Positions 50,520-60,292 of a stretch of 62,899 nucleotides of DNA are shown piece by piece. Under the pieces are notes generated by a model. It ran no database searches and had not been told where the DNA came from. It worked only from the letters and a program-made list of their open reading frames with translations. Source of the stretch: Acetitomaculum ruminis DSM 5522 (GTDB taxonomy: Bacteria; Bacillota; Clostridia; Lachnospirales; Lachnospiraceae); the NCBI RefSeq assembly GCF_900112085.1, contig NZ_FOJY01000006.1:126064-188962 (forward strand), read 5' to 3'. Position 1 is the stretch's first letter. The number at the start of each line of letters is the position of its first letter. The position numbers and the translations under genes are program-made.

Positions 50520-51997
50520 TAAAGTTTGAAAATGTAAATTTTAAATATGCAAGGTCAAAGGATGCATCACTAAATAATGTTTCTTTAAAAATAAAAAAAG
50601 GGGAAACAGTTTTAATTTGTGGAGAATCCGGTTGTGGAAAAACTACTTTGGTAAGGATGATTAACGGATTGATTCCCCATTATTATGAAGGAGAAATGTC
50701 TGGGAAAGTCTATTTAAATGGAGAAGAGACATCTAAAAGGATGCTTTATGAAACGGCAAAAACTGTAGGTTCGGTATTTCAAAATCCTAAAAGTCAGTTT
50801 TTTTGCGTAGACAGTAGAAGTGAATTGGCCTTTGGACCTGAAAATATGGGGATAAATGAGGAAGAAATTCTTAAAAGAATAGATAAAACAGTTTCATCTA
50901 TGAATATAAATTCATTAATGGACAGAAATATTTTCGCTATGTCAGGAGGAGAAAAACAAAAAATAGCCTGTGCCTCAGTAGATACCTTAAGTCCAAAGGT
51001 ATGTGTCTTGGATGAGCCTTCTTCAAATCTTAGTCTTGAAGCTATTGAAGATTTAAAAGAGACACTTTTAATGTGGAAAAAGGAAGGCAAAACAATTATT
51101 GTTTCCGAACACAGACTATATTGGTTAAAGGATATTTGTGACAGAGTAATTTGTTTAAATAACGGTGAAATTATATTTGATATGCCAATGAAAAAGTTTA
51201 AAAATTTACCGGATTTAAAACTTAGAGAATATGGCCTAAGATCTGTTAATGAAAATTTGTCAATGACACCTTTAAAGTCAGACTTAAATAACAAAGATTA
51301 TATTACTTTTGAAAATTTTAATTACAGTTATAAAAATTTTGATGTTCTTCATATAGATAAATTGGAAATTCCCCGTAATGAGGTAATAGCCATAGTAGGA
51401 CCAAATGGAGCGGGAAAATCTACATTTTCTAAATGTATCTGCGGACTTATGAAAGGATTTAAGGGAACAGCTCATATTGGAGGGAAAAAATATAAAGGGA
51501 AAAAACTTTTACAAAAATCTTATATGGTTATGCAGGATGTAAATCATCAGCTTTTTTGTGAAACAGTTTTAGATGAAATTACCTTGGGGATGGATGAATT
51601 GAACGAAAAAAAGATTACAAATATCCTTAATAAACTTGGCCTAAAATCCTTATCAAAAAGGCATCCTATGAGTCTTTCGGGAGGACAAAAACAAAGAGTT
51701 GCAGTTGCAAGTGCCTTGCTTTGTGACAAAGAAATAATTTTATTTGATGAACCAACCAGCGGCCTTGATTTTTATAATATGGAAAAGGTTGCAAATTTAA
51801 TAGGATTATTAAGAGGCAAAAAGACAGTATTTATTGTAACACATGATCCGGATTTAATAAGAAGATGTGCAACGGTTGTACTTCATTTAGAAAAGGGTCA
51901 TATTGTAAATTCTAATATTATAGGAGTGAGAAAAGAATATGAAAAAGAAGAAGAAGAGTACTATGGTGCAGCTGTTTCATTATGCAGGCAATCATAA
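50516..51997 (+). CDS. Fused double ATPase of the ECF transporter
   Basis: About 493 residues from the ATG at 50516. It contains two ABC ATPase domains in tandem: Walker A GESGCGKTTLVRM with signature MSGGEKQKIACA, and Walker A GPNGAGKSTFSKC with signature LSGGQKQRVAVASALL and Walker B IILFDEPTSGLD. The fusion replaces separate EcfA and EcfA'. Its 3' end overlaps the next gene by 59 bp. Confidence 0.94.
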   Translation: MIKFENVNFKYARSKDASLNNVSLKIKKGETVLICGESGCGKTTLVRMINGLIPHYYEGEMSGKVYLNGEETSKRMLYETAKTVGSVFQNPKSQFFCVDSRSELAFGPENMGINEEEILKRIDKTVSSMNINSLMDRNIFAMSGGEKQKIACASVDTLSPKVCVLDEPSSNLSLEAIEDLKETLLMWKKEGKTIIVSEHRLYWLKDICDRVICLNNGEIIFDMPMKKFKNLPDLKLREYGLRSVNENLSMTPLKSDLNNKDYITFENFNYSYKNFDVLHIDKLEIPRNEVIAIVGPNGAGKSTFSKCICGLMKGFKGTAHIGGKKYKGKKLLQKSYMVMQDVNHQLFCETVLDEITLGMDELNEKKITNILNKLGLKSLSKRHPMSLSGGQKQRVAVASALLCDKEIILFDEPTSGLDFYNMEKVANLIGLLRGKKTVFIVTHDPDLIRRCATVVLHLEKGHIVNSNIIGVRKEYEKEEEEYYGAAVSLCRQS

Positions 51998-53717
51998 GTA
52001 TTTTACAATTTCTTCCTGGATACTGGCAGGTATTAGCGGGATTATGGCATTGATACCATTTTATTATATATGGTGCATAATAAAAGAAGTTGTAAGTGTA
52101 AAAGGCGATTTTTCAAAAGCTACAAATATAGTAACTTATGGTTGGTATGCTGTAGGCATGAGCCTTTTGGCAATGCTTATTTATATTGCGGCATTGATGT
52201 GTTCCCATGTTGCGGCATTTAGAGTACAGGCTAATATGAGAACTGTCATGATGGAACATGTAATGAAACTTCCCATGGGCTATATTGAATCTGAAGGAAG
52301 TGGAAAAATTAGAAAAGTTATATCAGAATCCAGTGCTGCCACAGAAACATACCTTGCCCATAGCCTTCCTGATAAAGCGGTAAGTTATGTAACTCCCATA
52401 GGATTATTATTTATGCTGATTGCTTTTGACTGGAAGATAGGCCTAATTTGTCTTATTCCTGCCTTGATGGCTTTTCTTATGATGGGGGGCATGATGGGAG
52501 AAAAAATGCAAAATGATATGAAAGAATATCAAAATGCCTTGGAAGAAATGTCATCGGAAGCCGTTGAATATGTCAGAGGAATACCTATAGTAAAAACTTT
52601 TGGGCAGTCAGTTTTTTCTTTTAAAAGATTTAAAAATTCCATTGATAAATATGAAAAATGGACAATAGCCTATACCTTAAAAGTAAGAATGCCTATGGTG
52701 GGTTTTGTAACTGCTGCTAATGCAATATTTGCGGCTCTTGTAGCCTGCAGTTTTATTTTTACAAAAAACGGCATAACAGATACATTTATTTATAATATTT
52801 TATTTTACATAATTATTACACCTATTCTTACTGTTACACTTATGAAAGTGGCATATGCCGGAGAAAGCCAGATGATGGTATTAGATGCTTTGGAGAGAAT
52901 GAATTTACTTTTAGAAGTGGAGCCTTTAAAAGAAGCAAAAAATCCAGTTTTGCCAAAAGACGGGGGAATAGATATAGAAAATATTTCCTTTTCCTATGAT
53001 GAAAAAAAATCAAAAGCCATTGATAATATATCACTTAATATAAACCCCGGGGAGCATATAGCCCTGGTAGGACCTTCCGGCGGTGGAAAAACCACCATGG
53101 CATCCTTAATAGCAAGATTTTGGGATGTGAAAGAAGGAAGCATAAAAATAGGAGGAGCAGATGTAAAAGACATAGCCTCCAAAGAGCTTATGAAGCACAT
53201 ATCTTATGTTTTTCAAGACAGCAAATTATTAAAAATGTCCATTTTTGATAATGTAAAACTGGGAAAACCTGATGCTACAAAAGAAGAAGTAATAAAAGCC
53301 CTTAAAGATGCCATGTGCTGGGATATTATTGAAAAACTTCCTCAGGGAATAAATACCGTAATAGGAAGCAAAGGTACTTATGTTTCCGGTGGGGAGGCAC
53401 AGCGAATATCAATAGCCAGAGCTTTTTTAAAAAATGCCCCTATCTTAATACTAGATGAGGCTACAGCCTTTGCGGATCCTGACAATGAAAATGAGGTTTT
53501 GCAGGCCTTTGAAAATTTATCAAAAAATAAGACAGTAATAATGATTGCCCATCGTCTTTCTACGGTAGTGGATATGGATAAAATTTGCGTTTTAAAGGAT
53601 GGAAAAATTGTAGAATCCGGAAAACATGAAATATTGCTGGCAAAAAAGGGCATTTATGCTCATATGTGGAATGAATATCAAAAATCTGTTAATTGGAAGG
53701 TAGGTAAAGGAGCATGA
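51939..53717 (+). CDS. ABC half-transporter (membrane plus ATPase), subunit 1
   Basis: The 592-residue protein has six membrane helices (residues 20-300) and an ATPase domain with Walker A GPSGGGKTTMASL near 372, signature VSGGEAQRISIARAF and Walker B-D region ILDEATAFADPDNE. The unusual AFADPDNE sequence is the form I know from the YbtP/YbtQ and IrtAB metallophore transporters. Start by the ATG at 51939, GAGTGAGAAAAG upstream. It overlaps the ECF ATPase and its partner gene. Confidence 0.92.
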   Translation: MKKKKKSTMVQLFHYAGNHKYFTISSWILAGISGIMALIPFYYIWCIIKEVVSVKGDFSKATNIVTYGWYAVGMSLLAMLIYIAALMCSHVAAFRVQANMRTVMMEHVMKLPMGYIESEGSGKIRKVISESSAATETYLAHSLPDKAVSYVTPIGLLFMLIAFDWKIGLICLIPALMAFLMMGGMMGEKMQNDMKEYQNALEEMSSEAVEYVRGIPIVKTFGQSVFSFKRFKNSIDKYEKWTIAYTLKVRMPMVGFVTAANAIFAALVACSFIFTKNGITDTFIYNILFYIIITPILTVTLMKVAYAGESQMMVLDALERMNLLLEVEPLKEAKNPVLPKDGGIDIENISFSYDEKKSKAIDNISLNINPGEHIALVGPSGGGKTTMASLIARFWDVKEGSIKIGGADVKDIASKELMKHISYVFQDSKLLKMSIFDNVKLGKPDATKEEVIKALKDAMCWDIIEKLPQGINTVIGSKGTYVSGGEAQRISIARAFLKNAPILILDEATAFADPDNENEVLQAFENLSKNKTVIMIAHRLSTVVDMDKICVLKDGKIVESGKHEILLAKKGIYAHMWNEYQKSVNWKVGKGA

Positions 53718-55453
53718 GTATAATTGAAAAACTACAGCATAAATATGCCCTTTCAAACCAGGGGGCAAAAGATATGATAAAGGCATTTGTAGCCTGCACA
53801 TTGGCAAATATGGCTCAAATGATGCCGGTGGGAATGCTTTATATGATGACGGCAGATCTTTTAAATAAAGAATTGCCACAAAATCATAAAACGATTTATA
53901 TAGCAGGAAGCGCAATTTGTATTGTTCTTATAGCCATAACAGAATATTTTCAATACAATGCAACATTTTTTTCAACCTATGTTGAAAGTGGTGTTAGAAG
54001 GCGTTCTCTGGCAGAAAAATTAAGAAAAATCCCCTTGTCATTTTTTGGAAAAAAAGATTTAGCTGACTTGACAAATACCATAATGTCAGATTGTGCTATG
54101 CTTGAAACTGCTTCTTCTCATTGGCTTCCTGAGTTGGTAGGAGCTTTTATTTCCACAACATTAGTGGTAATAAGCCTGTTCTTTTTTAATGTAAAAATGG
54201 CAATAGCAGCTATATGGGTTTTACCGGTAGCTTTTATAATTGTTTTTACATCAAGAAATGTTATGCATGCAGTAAATAAAAAGGCAAGTAAATATAGGGT
54301 GGCTTGTCTTGATGGAATTCAAGAAGCTTTAGAGACTGTTCGTGATTTAAAAGCTTATAATGCTCAGGATGAATATATGACGGGGCTTAATAAAAAGATT
54401 AAAGCTGTGGAATCAAACAGTATATTTATCGAATTTTTAAATGCTGCCTTTGTATGTAATGCCCAGATGATATTAAAATTTGGTATAGGAACTGTTGCTT
54501 TGGTAGGTTCTGATTTATTAATAAAAAATCAGATAAATGTAATTACATTTTTTATGTATTTAATGGTGGTTTCCAGAATGTATGAACCCCTTCAGATAGC
54601 ATTACAAAATTTTTCAGCCCTGATTTCCACAGATACCCAGTGCGAAAGAATGGATGAAATTCTTTCACATCCGGAACAAAAGGGAACACAAAAACTTTCA
54701 AATAAAGGCTATGATATTGAATTTAAAAATGTAGCATTTTCCTATGAAGAAGGAGATAGCGTATTATCAGATGTAAATTTTGTGGCAAAACAAGGAGAAG
54801 TAACCGCCCTTATAGGACCTTCCGGAAGTGGAAAAACCACGGTTTCAAGGCTTGCTTCAAGATTTTGGGATGTTAATAAAGGTTCCATAAAAGTAGGAGG
54901 AATGGACATATCAAAAATTGATCCGGAAAAATTACTATCCATGTATTCCATAGTATTTCAGGATGTAACACTTTTTAACAATACACTTTTAGAAAACATC
55001 AGAATAGGAAGAAAAGAAGCCACCGATGAAGAAGTAAAAATTGCAGCAAGACTTGCTCATTGCGAAGAATTTATTAACAAACTTCCAAAAGGTTATGATA
55101 CTCTCATAGGAGAAAACGGTTCTGAATTATCCGGTGGTGAAAGACAAAGAATATCCATTGCCAGAGCCTTTCTTAAGGATGCCCCTATAATATTAATGGA
55201 TGAAGCTACTGCATCTCTTGATGTGGATAATGAATCATTGATTCAGGAAGCAATAAGCAAGCTGATACAGGATAAAACCGTATTAATAATTGCTCATCGT
55301 ATGCGTACTGTAGCCGGTGCAGATAAAATAGTTGTTCTTAAAGACGGAATTGTGGCAGAAGCAGATTCACCGGAAAAATTAAGAAAATCAGGAGGAATCT
55401 ACAGCCATATGATTTCTCTTCAGATGAAATCTGATAATTGGAAAATGGCATAA
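53714..55453 (+). CDS. ABC half-transporter (membrane plus ATPase), subunit 2
   Basis: The 579-residue partner has six membrane helices and an ATPase domain with Walker A GPSGSGKTTVSRL near 372, signature LSGGERQRISIARAFL and Walker B ILMDEATASLDVDNE. The two subunits should form a heterodimer. It overlaps subunit 1 by ATGA. The location after a complete ECF transporter and the shared operator suggest a joint uptake or processing role for one ligand, probably iron-related (inference). Confidence 0.92.
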   Translation: MSIIEKLQHKYALSNQGAKDMIKAFVACTLANMAQMMPVGMLYMMTADLLNKELPQNHKTIYIAGSAICIVLIAITEYFQYNATFFSTYVESGVRRRSLAEKLRKIPLSFFGKKDLADLTNTIMSDCAMLETASSHWLPELVGAFISTTLVVISLFFFNVKMAIAAIWVLPVAFIIVFTSRNVMHAVNKKASKYRVACLDGIQEALETVRDLKAYNAQDEYMTGLNKKIKAVESNSIFIEFLNAAFVCNAQMILKFGIGTVALVGSDLLIKNQINVITFFMYLMVVSRMYEPLQIALQNFSALISTDTQCERMDEILSHPEQKGTQKLSNKGYDIEFKNVAFSYEEGDSVLSDVNFVAKQGEVTALIGPSGSGKTTVSRLASRFWDVNKGSIKVGGMDISKIDPEKLLSMYSIVFQDVTLFNNTLLENIRIGRKEATDEEVKIAARLAHCEEFINKLPKGYDTLIGENGSELSGGERQRISIARAFLKDAPIILMDEATASLDVDNESLIQEAISKLIQDKTVLIIAHRMRTVAGADKIVVLKDGIVAEADSPEKLRKSGGIYSHMISLQMKSDNWKMA

Positions 55454-55518
55454 AAAACGCTAAAAAAGCTTCATGAATATATCTCAAAGTATTATACCTT
55501 TGTGACCATAAAAAATTT

Positions 55519-55554
55519 AACCCTGCAGCAAATTGATATGTTGCAGGGTTTTTA
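55519..55554. terminator. Terminator between the ABC operon and pdxT
   Basis: AACCCTGCA pairs with TGCAGGGTT across an A/T loop and continues into TTTTTA. It can serve both converging transcripts. Confidence 0.85.
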
Positions 55555-55567
55555 ATTCAAAGGATAT

Positions 55568-56128
55568 TTATCCTGCCATTTCCAATAATTTTTGATGAAT
55601 ACGATAATCATCAGTCATTTCCGGATGAAATGACAGGCCGATTTGATTTTTATATTTTACTGCTACGATTTTTTCATCCACTTTTGATAATACAGATACA
55701 TTTGAATAAACATCTGTAATATAAGGAGCGCGGATAAAGACCTGAGGAAAGTTATTTAAATGTCCCACATCAGCCTTTGTAATAAAGCTTCCCAGTTGTC
55801 TTCCGTAAGCATTTCTTTTAACTTTTACAGGAAGTGTTGCCAAATGATTATTTTTTTGATTTTCTATTTTATCTGCTAGTAAAATAAGCCCGGCACAGGT
55901 TGCAAGTGTTGGAAGGCCGTTTTCTATTTCTTTTTTTAAAAGGTTAAACATATCAAGCTTATGCAAAAGTTTTCCTTGTACAGTGCTTTCGCCGCCGGGT
56001 AATATTAATCCGTCAATGTCTTTAAAATCTTTTTTTTGGCGGATTTCTACGCATTTTACACCTAATTTTTCAATTATATTTTTATGCTCTATAAAAGCTC
56101 CTTGTACAGCCAAAACACCAATTTTCAT
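55568..56128 (-). CDS. pdxT: Pyridoxal 5'-phosphate synthase glutaminase subunit
   Basis: The 186-residue enzyme releases ammonia from glutamine for PLP synthesis. It begins KIGVLAVQGAFIEH, has the oxyanion/substrate loop LILPGGESTV near 42, the nucleophile Cys in TLATCAGLILLAD near 78, and the His-Glu pair in GLSFHPEMTDD near 164. It follows pdxS by 3 bp on the same strand. Confidence 0.97.
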   Translation of the reverse strand: MKIGVLAVQGAFIEHKNIIEKLGVKCVEIRQKKDFKDIDGLILPGGESTVQGKLLHKLDMFNLLKKEIENGLPTLATCAGLILLADKIENQKNNHLATLPVKVKRNAYGRQLGSFITKADVGHLNNFPQVFIRAPYITDVYSNVSVLSKVDEKIVAVKYKNQIGLSFHPEMTDDYRIHQKLLEMAG

Positions 56129-56131
56129 ATG

Positions 56132-57007
56132 CTAGATTCCCCTTTCTTCCATGATTAGTTTTATTTCATCTTCATTTATTCCAACCATTGCTTCTCCCAA
56201 ATCATAGGACAATTTTGCAATAAGTTTTGCATCAGTATAATTTGTCACAGCTTGCACAATGGCTTCGGCTCTTTTTTTAGGGTTTTTTGATTTAAAGATT
56301 CCGGAACCTACAAATACACCTTGGGCACCAAGTTGCATCATTAAGGCAGCATCACTTGGAGTAGCAATACCTCCTGCTGCAAAATTTACCACAGGAAGTT
56401 GTTTATTTTTATGAACATAAGATAATAGTTCAAAGGAAACTCCTAATACTTTTGCTTCTTCAAATAATTCATCTTTTGATAAAGATGAAACTTTTCGTAT
56501 CTGGGAATTGATTTTTCTCATATGACGGACAGCTTGTACTACGTCTCCTGTTCCCGGTTCGCCTTTTGTACGAATCATAGAAGCTCCTTCTTTTATTCTT
56601 CTTAAAGCTTCTCCTAAATCTCTGGCACCGCATACAAAAGGTACTTTAAATTTAGTTTTATCAATATGATATATATCATCAGCAGGTGAAAGTACTTCTG
56701 ATTCATCTATATAATCTATCTCAAGAGCCTCAAGTACCTGGGCTTCCACAAAGTGTCCGATTCTACATTTTGCCATTACGGGAATTGAAACAGCTTCTTG
56801 TATTTCTTTTATTAATTTAGGATCGCTCATTCTTGAAACGCCCCCTGCTGCACGGATATCCGCCGGGATTCTTTCAAGAGCCATTACAGCACAAGCGCCT
56901 GCTTCCTGGGCGATTTTTGCCTGAGAAGCTGATGTTACATCCATAATTACTCCGCCTTTAAGCATTTTTGCCAAGCCTTTATTTAATTCATATCTGGTAT
57001 TTTCCAT
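56132..57007 (-). CDS. pdxS: Pyridoxal 5'-phosphate synthase lyase subunit
   Basis: About 291 residues from the ATG at 57007, which follows AAGGAGGAAAAATA; a longer frame from 57043 lacks a good site. It makes PLP from ribose-5-phosphate, glyceraldehyde-3-phosphate and ammonia. Key segments: [20 protein letters not shown] near 20 with the catalytic Asp, [15 protein letters not shown] near 130 and [20 protein letters not shown] near 210. PdxS forms a dodecamer with PdxT. Confidence 0.97.
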   Translation of the reverse strand: MENTRYELNKGLAKMLKGGVIMDVTSASQAKIAQEAGACAVMALERIPADIRAAGGVSRMSDPKLIKEIQEAVSIPVMAKCRIGHFVEAQVLEALEIDYIDESEVLSPADDIYHIDKTKFKVPFVCGARDLGEALRRIKEGASMIRTKGEPGTGDVVQAVRHMRKINSQIRKVSSLSKDELFEEAKVLGVSFELLSYVHKNKQLPVVNFAAGGIATPSDAALMMQLGAQGVFVGSGIFKSKNPKKRAEAIVQAVTNYTDAKLIAKLSYDLGEAMVGINEDEIKLIMEERGI

Positions 57008-57049
57008 TATTTTTCCTCCTTGTGATTTGATAGGAAAAATCATATAATA

Positions 57050-57100
57050 AATCTGGATATATTAAAATTATCAAAATAAACAAATTTTATATTCCAGATT
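57050..57100. promoter_or_regulatory. Inverted repeat in the pdxS/pdxR intergenic region
   Basis: AATCTGG-ATAT (57050-57060) and ATATT-CCAGATT (57089-57100) are inverted copies about 28 bp apart, between the divergent pdxS and pdxR remnant. PdxR-type regulators bind in such places, so this may be the old operator. Confidence 0.45.
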
Positions 57101-57112
57101 AGGAGAGAAAAA

Positions 57113-57301
57113 ATGATAACCTATAATTTTGATGAAGCAAAAGAACCTTTATATTTTTTTCTTTATAAATCAATAAAAAAAGATATTTTATCATGAAAAT
57201 TAAAGCCGAAAGAGAAACTTCCATCAAAAAGAACCTTTGCTAGAAACAACGGAATTAGAACCATTACGATTCAAAACGCTTATGACCAGTTAATAAGTTA
57301 A
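57113..57301 (+). pseudogene. pdxR: PdxR (MocR-type GntR) N-terminal remnant
   Basis: The frame from ATG 57113 (AGGAGAG upstream) gives EAKEPLYFFLYKSIKKDILS, an in-frame TGA at 57194 where Gly is expected, then KLKPKEKLPSKRTFARNN and ITIQNAYDQL, ending at 57301. This is the winged-helix of the MocR/PdxR family. The remaining ~400-residue aminotransferase-like domain is absent. It lies divergent to pdxST, the usual place of the activator. Confidence 0.8.
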
Positions 57302-57364
57302 AAAGCACATTAAAAAAAGGTTGTATTATTCAAAACAAAGAAAAAAATTTAATACAATTTATCT

Positions 57365-57410
57365 ATATTCCCCCATGGTAATTCAGACGATAACCATAGG
57401 GGAATACTTA
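57365..57410 (+). terminator. Terminator-like hairpin after the pdxR remnant
   Basis: TATTCCCC and GGGGAATA flank a partly paired ATGGT/ACCAT stem, with T-rich sequence after. Confidence 0.5.
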
Positions 57411-57455
57411 TTTTATATTTAGGGAATATATTGGTTATAAAAATAACTATAATGG

Positions 57456-57501
57456 GCGTTCATGAGGAAGTAGCGAAGCGTATTCCGAATGTCCGCTTTA
57501 C
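57456..57501 (+). repeat. Partial right end of the 158-bp repeat (copy 5)
   Basis: The last 46 bp match the complete copies except for one base in the terminal stem (agcgtatt for agcggatt) and end in CTTTAC. The left ~110 bp are missing. It lies 36 bp before the chemoreceptor start. Confidence 0.85.
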
Positions 57502-57537
57502 ATGTATAATTTCGAAAGTTGAAAGGAGATAGCAGGT

Positions 57538-59250
57538 ATGAAGGTCAGAAAGGTCAGTATTACCAATAAATTAATCTTTGTTATTTTTGCGATGTTTCTA
57601 ATCGCTGATGTGATTCTTGGATATGTAACTTATAGCAAATCTGAAAATATGCTAATTACTCAAATTAAAGATAAAGCAATGAGTATATCATCCAGCGTTG
57701 CTATGGGGGTAGATGGGAATTTAATATCTTCAGTTTCGCCAGGGGACGAAGAAAACAAAGATTATAAGAATTTGAGTGAAAAACTGTTAGAATATTCCGA
57801 CAAAACCGGTGTGGAGTTCATATATACATTTAGAAAATCTGCTAACGGTGGAATGGAATATGCAATTGATGCTGCTATTGATAATCCTGCCATGACAGGT
57901 GATATATATGATAATGAGGAGGCCGAACCAGCACTCTCCGGTACAGTTCTTTCAAGTAATAAGCCTTATACTGATGAATGGGGGAGGCATATTTCTGCGT
58001 ACAGCCCTATATATTTAGATGGTGAAATTGTGGGAGCTGTCGGTGTAGATGTCAGCGTGGATTGGATAGATCAGCAGACCACGACACTTCTTTGGGAGAT
58101 AGTCATAGTATGTGCTGCTATTATCATTATCTTTTCGATACTTATATTTATTGTTTTAAGTCTTACACTTAAGCGTAAGTTTATCACCCTTAACGATAAG
58201 ATAATAGAGCTTACCGCCGGTGAGGGTGATCTTACAAGAAAGATATCATTAAGAAGTGGTGATGAGTTTGAGGTTATAGGTAACAATGTAAATAAGCTCA
58301 TCGAGTTTATAAGGAATATGCTTCTTTCAATCAACACAGATTCCAACAAGCTTGATAGTGCTTCTTCCAGTATTGCAGACAATATTCGAGGTGCCCGAGG
58401 TGATGCAAATTCCATTTCAAGGACAATGTCCGATATGAGTGCTGTTATGCAAAATACTTCTGCTTCAATAAATGAGATAAATGAACTTGTATCTGAGATA
58501 TCTAATTCCTTTACAGAGATATCCGACGAGATTAACTCAGGTCGTTCCTTTGCCCATGAGGTGAAGGAATCTGCTGATAAGGTAGGCAAGTCTGCTGAGA
58601 AACAACGCGTTAATACAGAAGAAAAGGTTGAGCATATGGCGCAGGCAGTTTCTGAAAAAATAGAGCGTTCAAAAGCAGTATCCCGTATTGAAGATTTAAC
58701 GGGAAATATTATTGCAATATCCAATCAGACCAATCTTCTTGCCCTTAATGCTTCCATAGAGGCAGCCCGTGCAGGAGAAGCCGGAAAAGGATTTGCCGTT
58801 GTAGCAACTGAGATAGGTGATCTTGCAAATAATTCCCAGGCGGCTGCATCTGAGATTAAAACTGTATCAAGTGAGGTTGTAACGGCAGTAAATGAGTTAT
58901 CATCAGAAGCTGAGGAAATGATTAAATTTGTTAATGAGACAACAAAGAGTGGATTAGATGACCTTGTTAAAATGAGTGAGGAATACCAAAATTCTGCAGA
59001 GCATATCTCTGAAATGATGGAAAAGTTTGCTAATGCAACCAACCAGATAGTAAGTAATATTGAGGATATCAAAAGCTCAACAGATACGGTTAATCATGCA
59101 GTAGAAGATGCGGCTGATGCTGTTACCAAAACTGCAGAGCGTACCGTTGAAATGTCTGATAATATGTCTAAGATTGACCAGGACGCAGCTCAGAGCAATG
59201 AAATTAGCGATGGACTTAAAGAAAAGGTAGGCAAATTCAAGCTAGAGTAA
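57538..59250 (+). CDS. Methyl-accepting chemotaxis protein
   Basis: The 570-residue receptor has a membrane helix at about 10-32, a ~150-residue extracellular Cache-like sensor ([40 protein letters not shown]), a second helix near 185-208, a HAMP region ([20 protein letters not shown]) and a signalling domain with the hairpin tip [38 protein letters not shown]. The C-terminus lacks a CheB/CheR tether peptide. Start after AAAGGAGATAGCAGGT. Confidence 0.93.
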   Translation: MKVRKVSITNKLIFVIFAMFLIADVILGYVTYSKSENMLITQIKDKAMSISSSVAMGVDGNLISSVSPGDEENKDYKNLSEKLLEYSDKTGVEFIYTFRKSANGGMEYAIDAAIDNPAMTGDIYDNEEAEPALSGTVLSSNKPYTDEWGRHISAYSPIYLDGEIVGAVGVDVSVDWIDQQTTTLLWEIVIVCAAIIIIFSILIFIVLSLTLKRKFITLNDKIIELTAGEGDLTRKISLRSGDEFEVIGNNVNKLIEFIRNMLLSINTDSNKLDSASSSIADNIRGARGDANSISRTMSDMSAVMQNTSASINEINELVSEISNSFTEISDEINSGRSFAHEVKESADKVGKSAEKQRVNTEEKVEHMAQAVSEKIERSKAVSRIEDLTGNIIAISNQTNLLALNASIEAARAGEAGKGFAVVATEIGDLANNSQAAASEIKTVSSEVVTAVNELSSEAEEMIKFVNETTKSGLDDLVKMSEEYQNSAEHISEMMEKFANATNQIVSNIEDIKSSTDTVNHAVEDAADAVTKTAERTVEMSDNMSKIDQDAAQSNEISDGLKEKVGKFKLE

Positions 59251-59277
59251 AAAGTATTGGCACAGGCCTTAATGATG

Positions 59278-59313
59278 CAGCACAGATATTATATCCGTCT
59301 GTGCTGTATTTTT
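59278..59313 (+). terminator. Intrinsic terminator after the chemoreceptor
   Basis: CAGCACAGA (59278-59286) pairs with TCTGTGCTG (59298-59306), followed by T residues. Confidence 0.8.
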
Positions 59314-59367
59314 GTGTATAAACAAACATTTTCAAATGTTATATTAGTTATAAAGGGAGATAGTAAC

Positions 59368-59820
59368 ATGACTAGAAAAGAAGCAGCAATGAATAATTTT
59401 TTGAAGGGATATAACTGTTCCCAGTCAATAATACTTGCATTTGAGGATATGCTTCCTGTTGATAAGGAGATACTTTCTAAAATGGCATCATCCTTTGGTG
59501 GAGGAATGGGAAGACTTCGTGAAGTATGTGGCAGTGTCAGTGGTATGTTTATGATAGCAGGTTTATTATATGGCTATGCAGGCCCCGAAACCGGTCAGAT
59601 AAAAGCGCAACATTACAAAAGAATACAGGAACTTGCCAATAGATTTGAAGAAAAGCATGGAACAATAATCTGTCGGGAGATGTTAGGACTTAGTATACAT
59701 CATGATGATCCGGTTCCTGATGGGCGTAGCGCTGAGTATTACAAAAAGCGTCCCTGTAGAGAGATTATTGGAGATGCAGCAAAAATTCTTGAAGAATACA
59801 TAAAAGAAAATCCACTTTAA
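59368..59820 (+). CDS. C_GCAxxG_C_C family redox protein
   Basis: About 150 residues from the ATG at 59368 (GGGAGATAGTAAC). The four conserved cysteine contexts are GYNCSQSI, LREVCGSVSG, TIICREMLG and KRPCREI, with the GGGMGRL stretch; the second Cys is in CGS rather than the usual CGA. The family is thought to bind a metal or act in redox reactions. An upstream frame to 59257 is not supported. Confidence 0.85.
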   Translation: MTRKEAAMNNFLKGYNCSQSIILAFEDMLPVDKEILSKMASSFGGGMGRLREVCGSVSGMFMIAGLLYGYAGPETGQIKAQHYKRIQELANRFEEKHGTIICREMLGLSIHHDDPVPDGRSAEYYKKRPCREIIGDAAKILEEYIKENPL

Positions 59821-59911
59821 CATAAAGTTTTTAATAATACTCTTTCTTGGAGAATATTTATCAATAAAGTATAATATGTATAACAGATGTATAAATATGT
59901 GCTGTTCTGCG

Positions 59912-59927
59912 GTTAGAGAAATCTAAC
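59912..59927 (+). promoter_or_regulatory. Inverted repeat GTTAG-N6-CTAAC before feoA
   Basis: GTTAG, AGAAAT, CTAAC, 18 bp before the feoA start. It matches the sites at 48057 and 49136 in arms and spacing and would overlap the promoter or ribosome region. Confidence 0.7.
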
Positions 59928-59945
59928 TATAGAAGGGAGAAGATT

Positions 59946-60173
59946 ATGAGTATAAGTGAAGTAAGAGAAAATGAAGATGCTGTGATTACAGCCATACAGG
60001 GTGATACACGATTTATGAGCCGGATAACATCCATAGGTTTGACACCTGGATGTAAAATTAGTGTAATAAAAAATGATAAGAACAGACCCCTGCTTGTTTA
60101 TACAAGGGATACAATGATTGCCCTTAATCGAAAGGAGTGCAGCGGTATTACGGAGGAAGAGGTGAAAGCATGA
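59946..60173 (+). CDS. feoA: FeoA-type ferrous iron transport protein
   Basis: A 75-residue SH3-like protein ([48 protein letters not shown]). FeoA is the small cytosolic partner of the FeoB iron permease. Its stop overlaps the start of the remaining feoB stub by ATGA. Confidence 0.92.
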   Translation: MSISEVRENEDAVITAIQGDTRFMSRITSIGLTPGCKISVIKNDKNRPLLVYTRDTMIALNRKECSGITEEEVKA

Positions 60174-60280
60174 CAAAAAGTGCGACAATAGCTCTTTTAG
60201 GACAACCAAATTCAGGTAAGTCAACTTTGTTTAATGCTCTTACTGGACTTAGACAGCATGTGGGATTGCTGATATGGTAA
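60170..60280 (+). pseudogene. feoB: FeoB stub, almost entirely deleted
   Basis: ATG at 60170 encodes the G-domain P-loop [20 protein letters not shown] then RQHVG, after which only LLIW-stop remains, 36 codons in total against about 700 for FeoB. The membrane permease is therefore absent from this locus. It lies between intact feoA and the FeoC-like gene, so the deletion is internal to the operon. Confidence 0.85.
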
Positions 60281-60292
60281 GGGGGCATTTAC

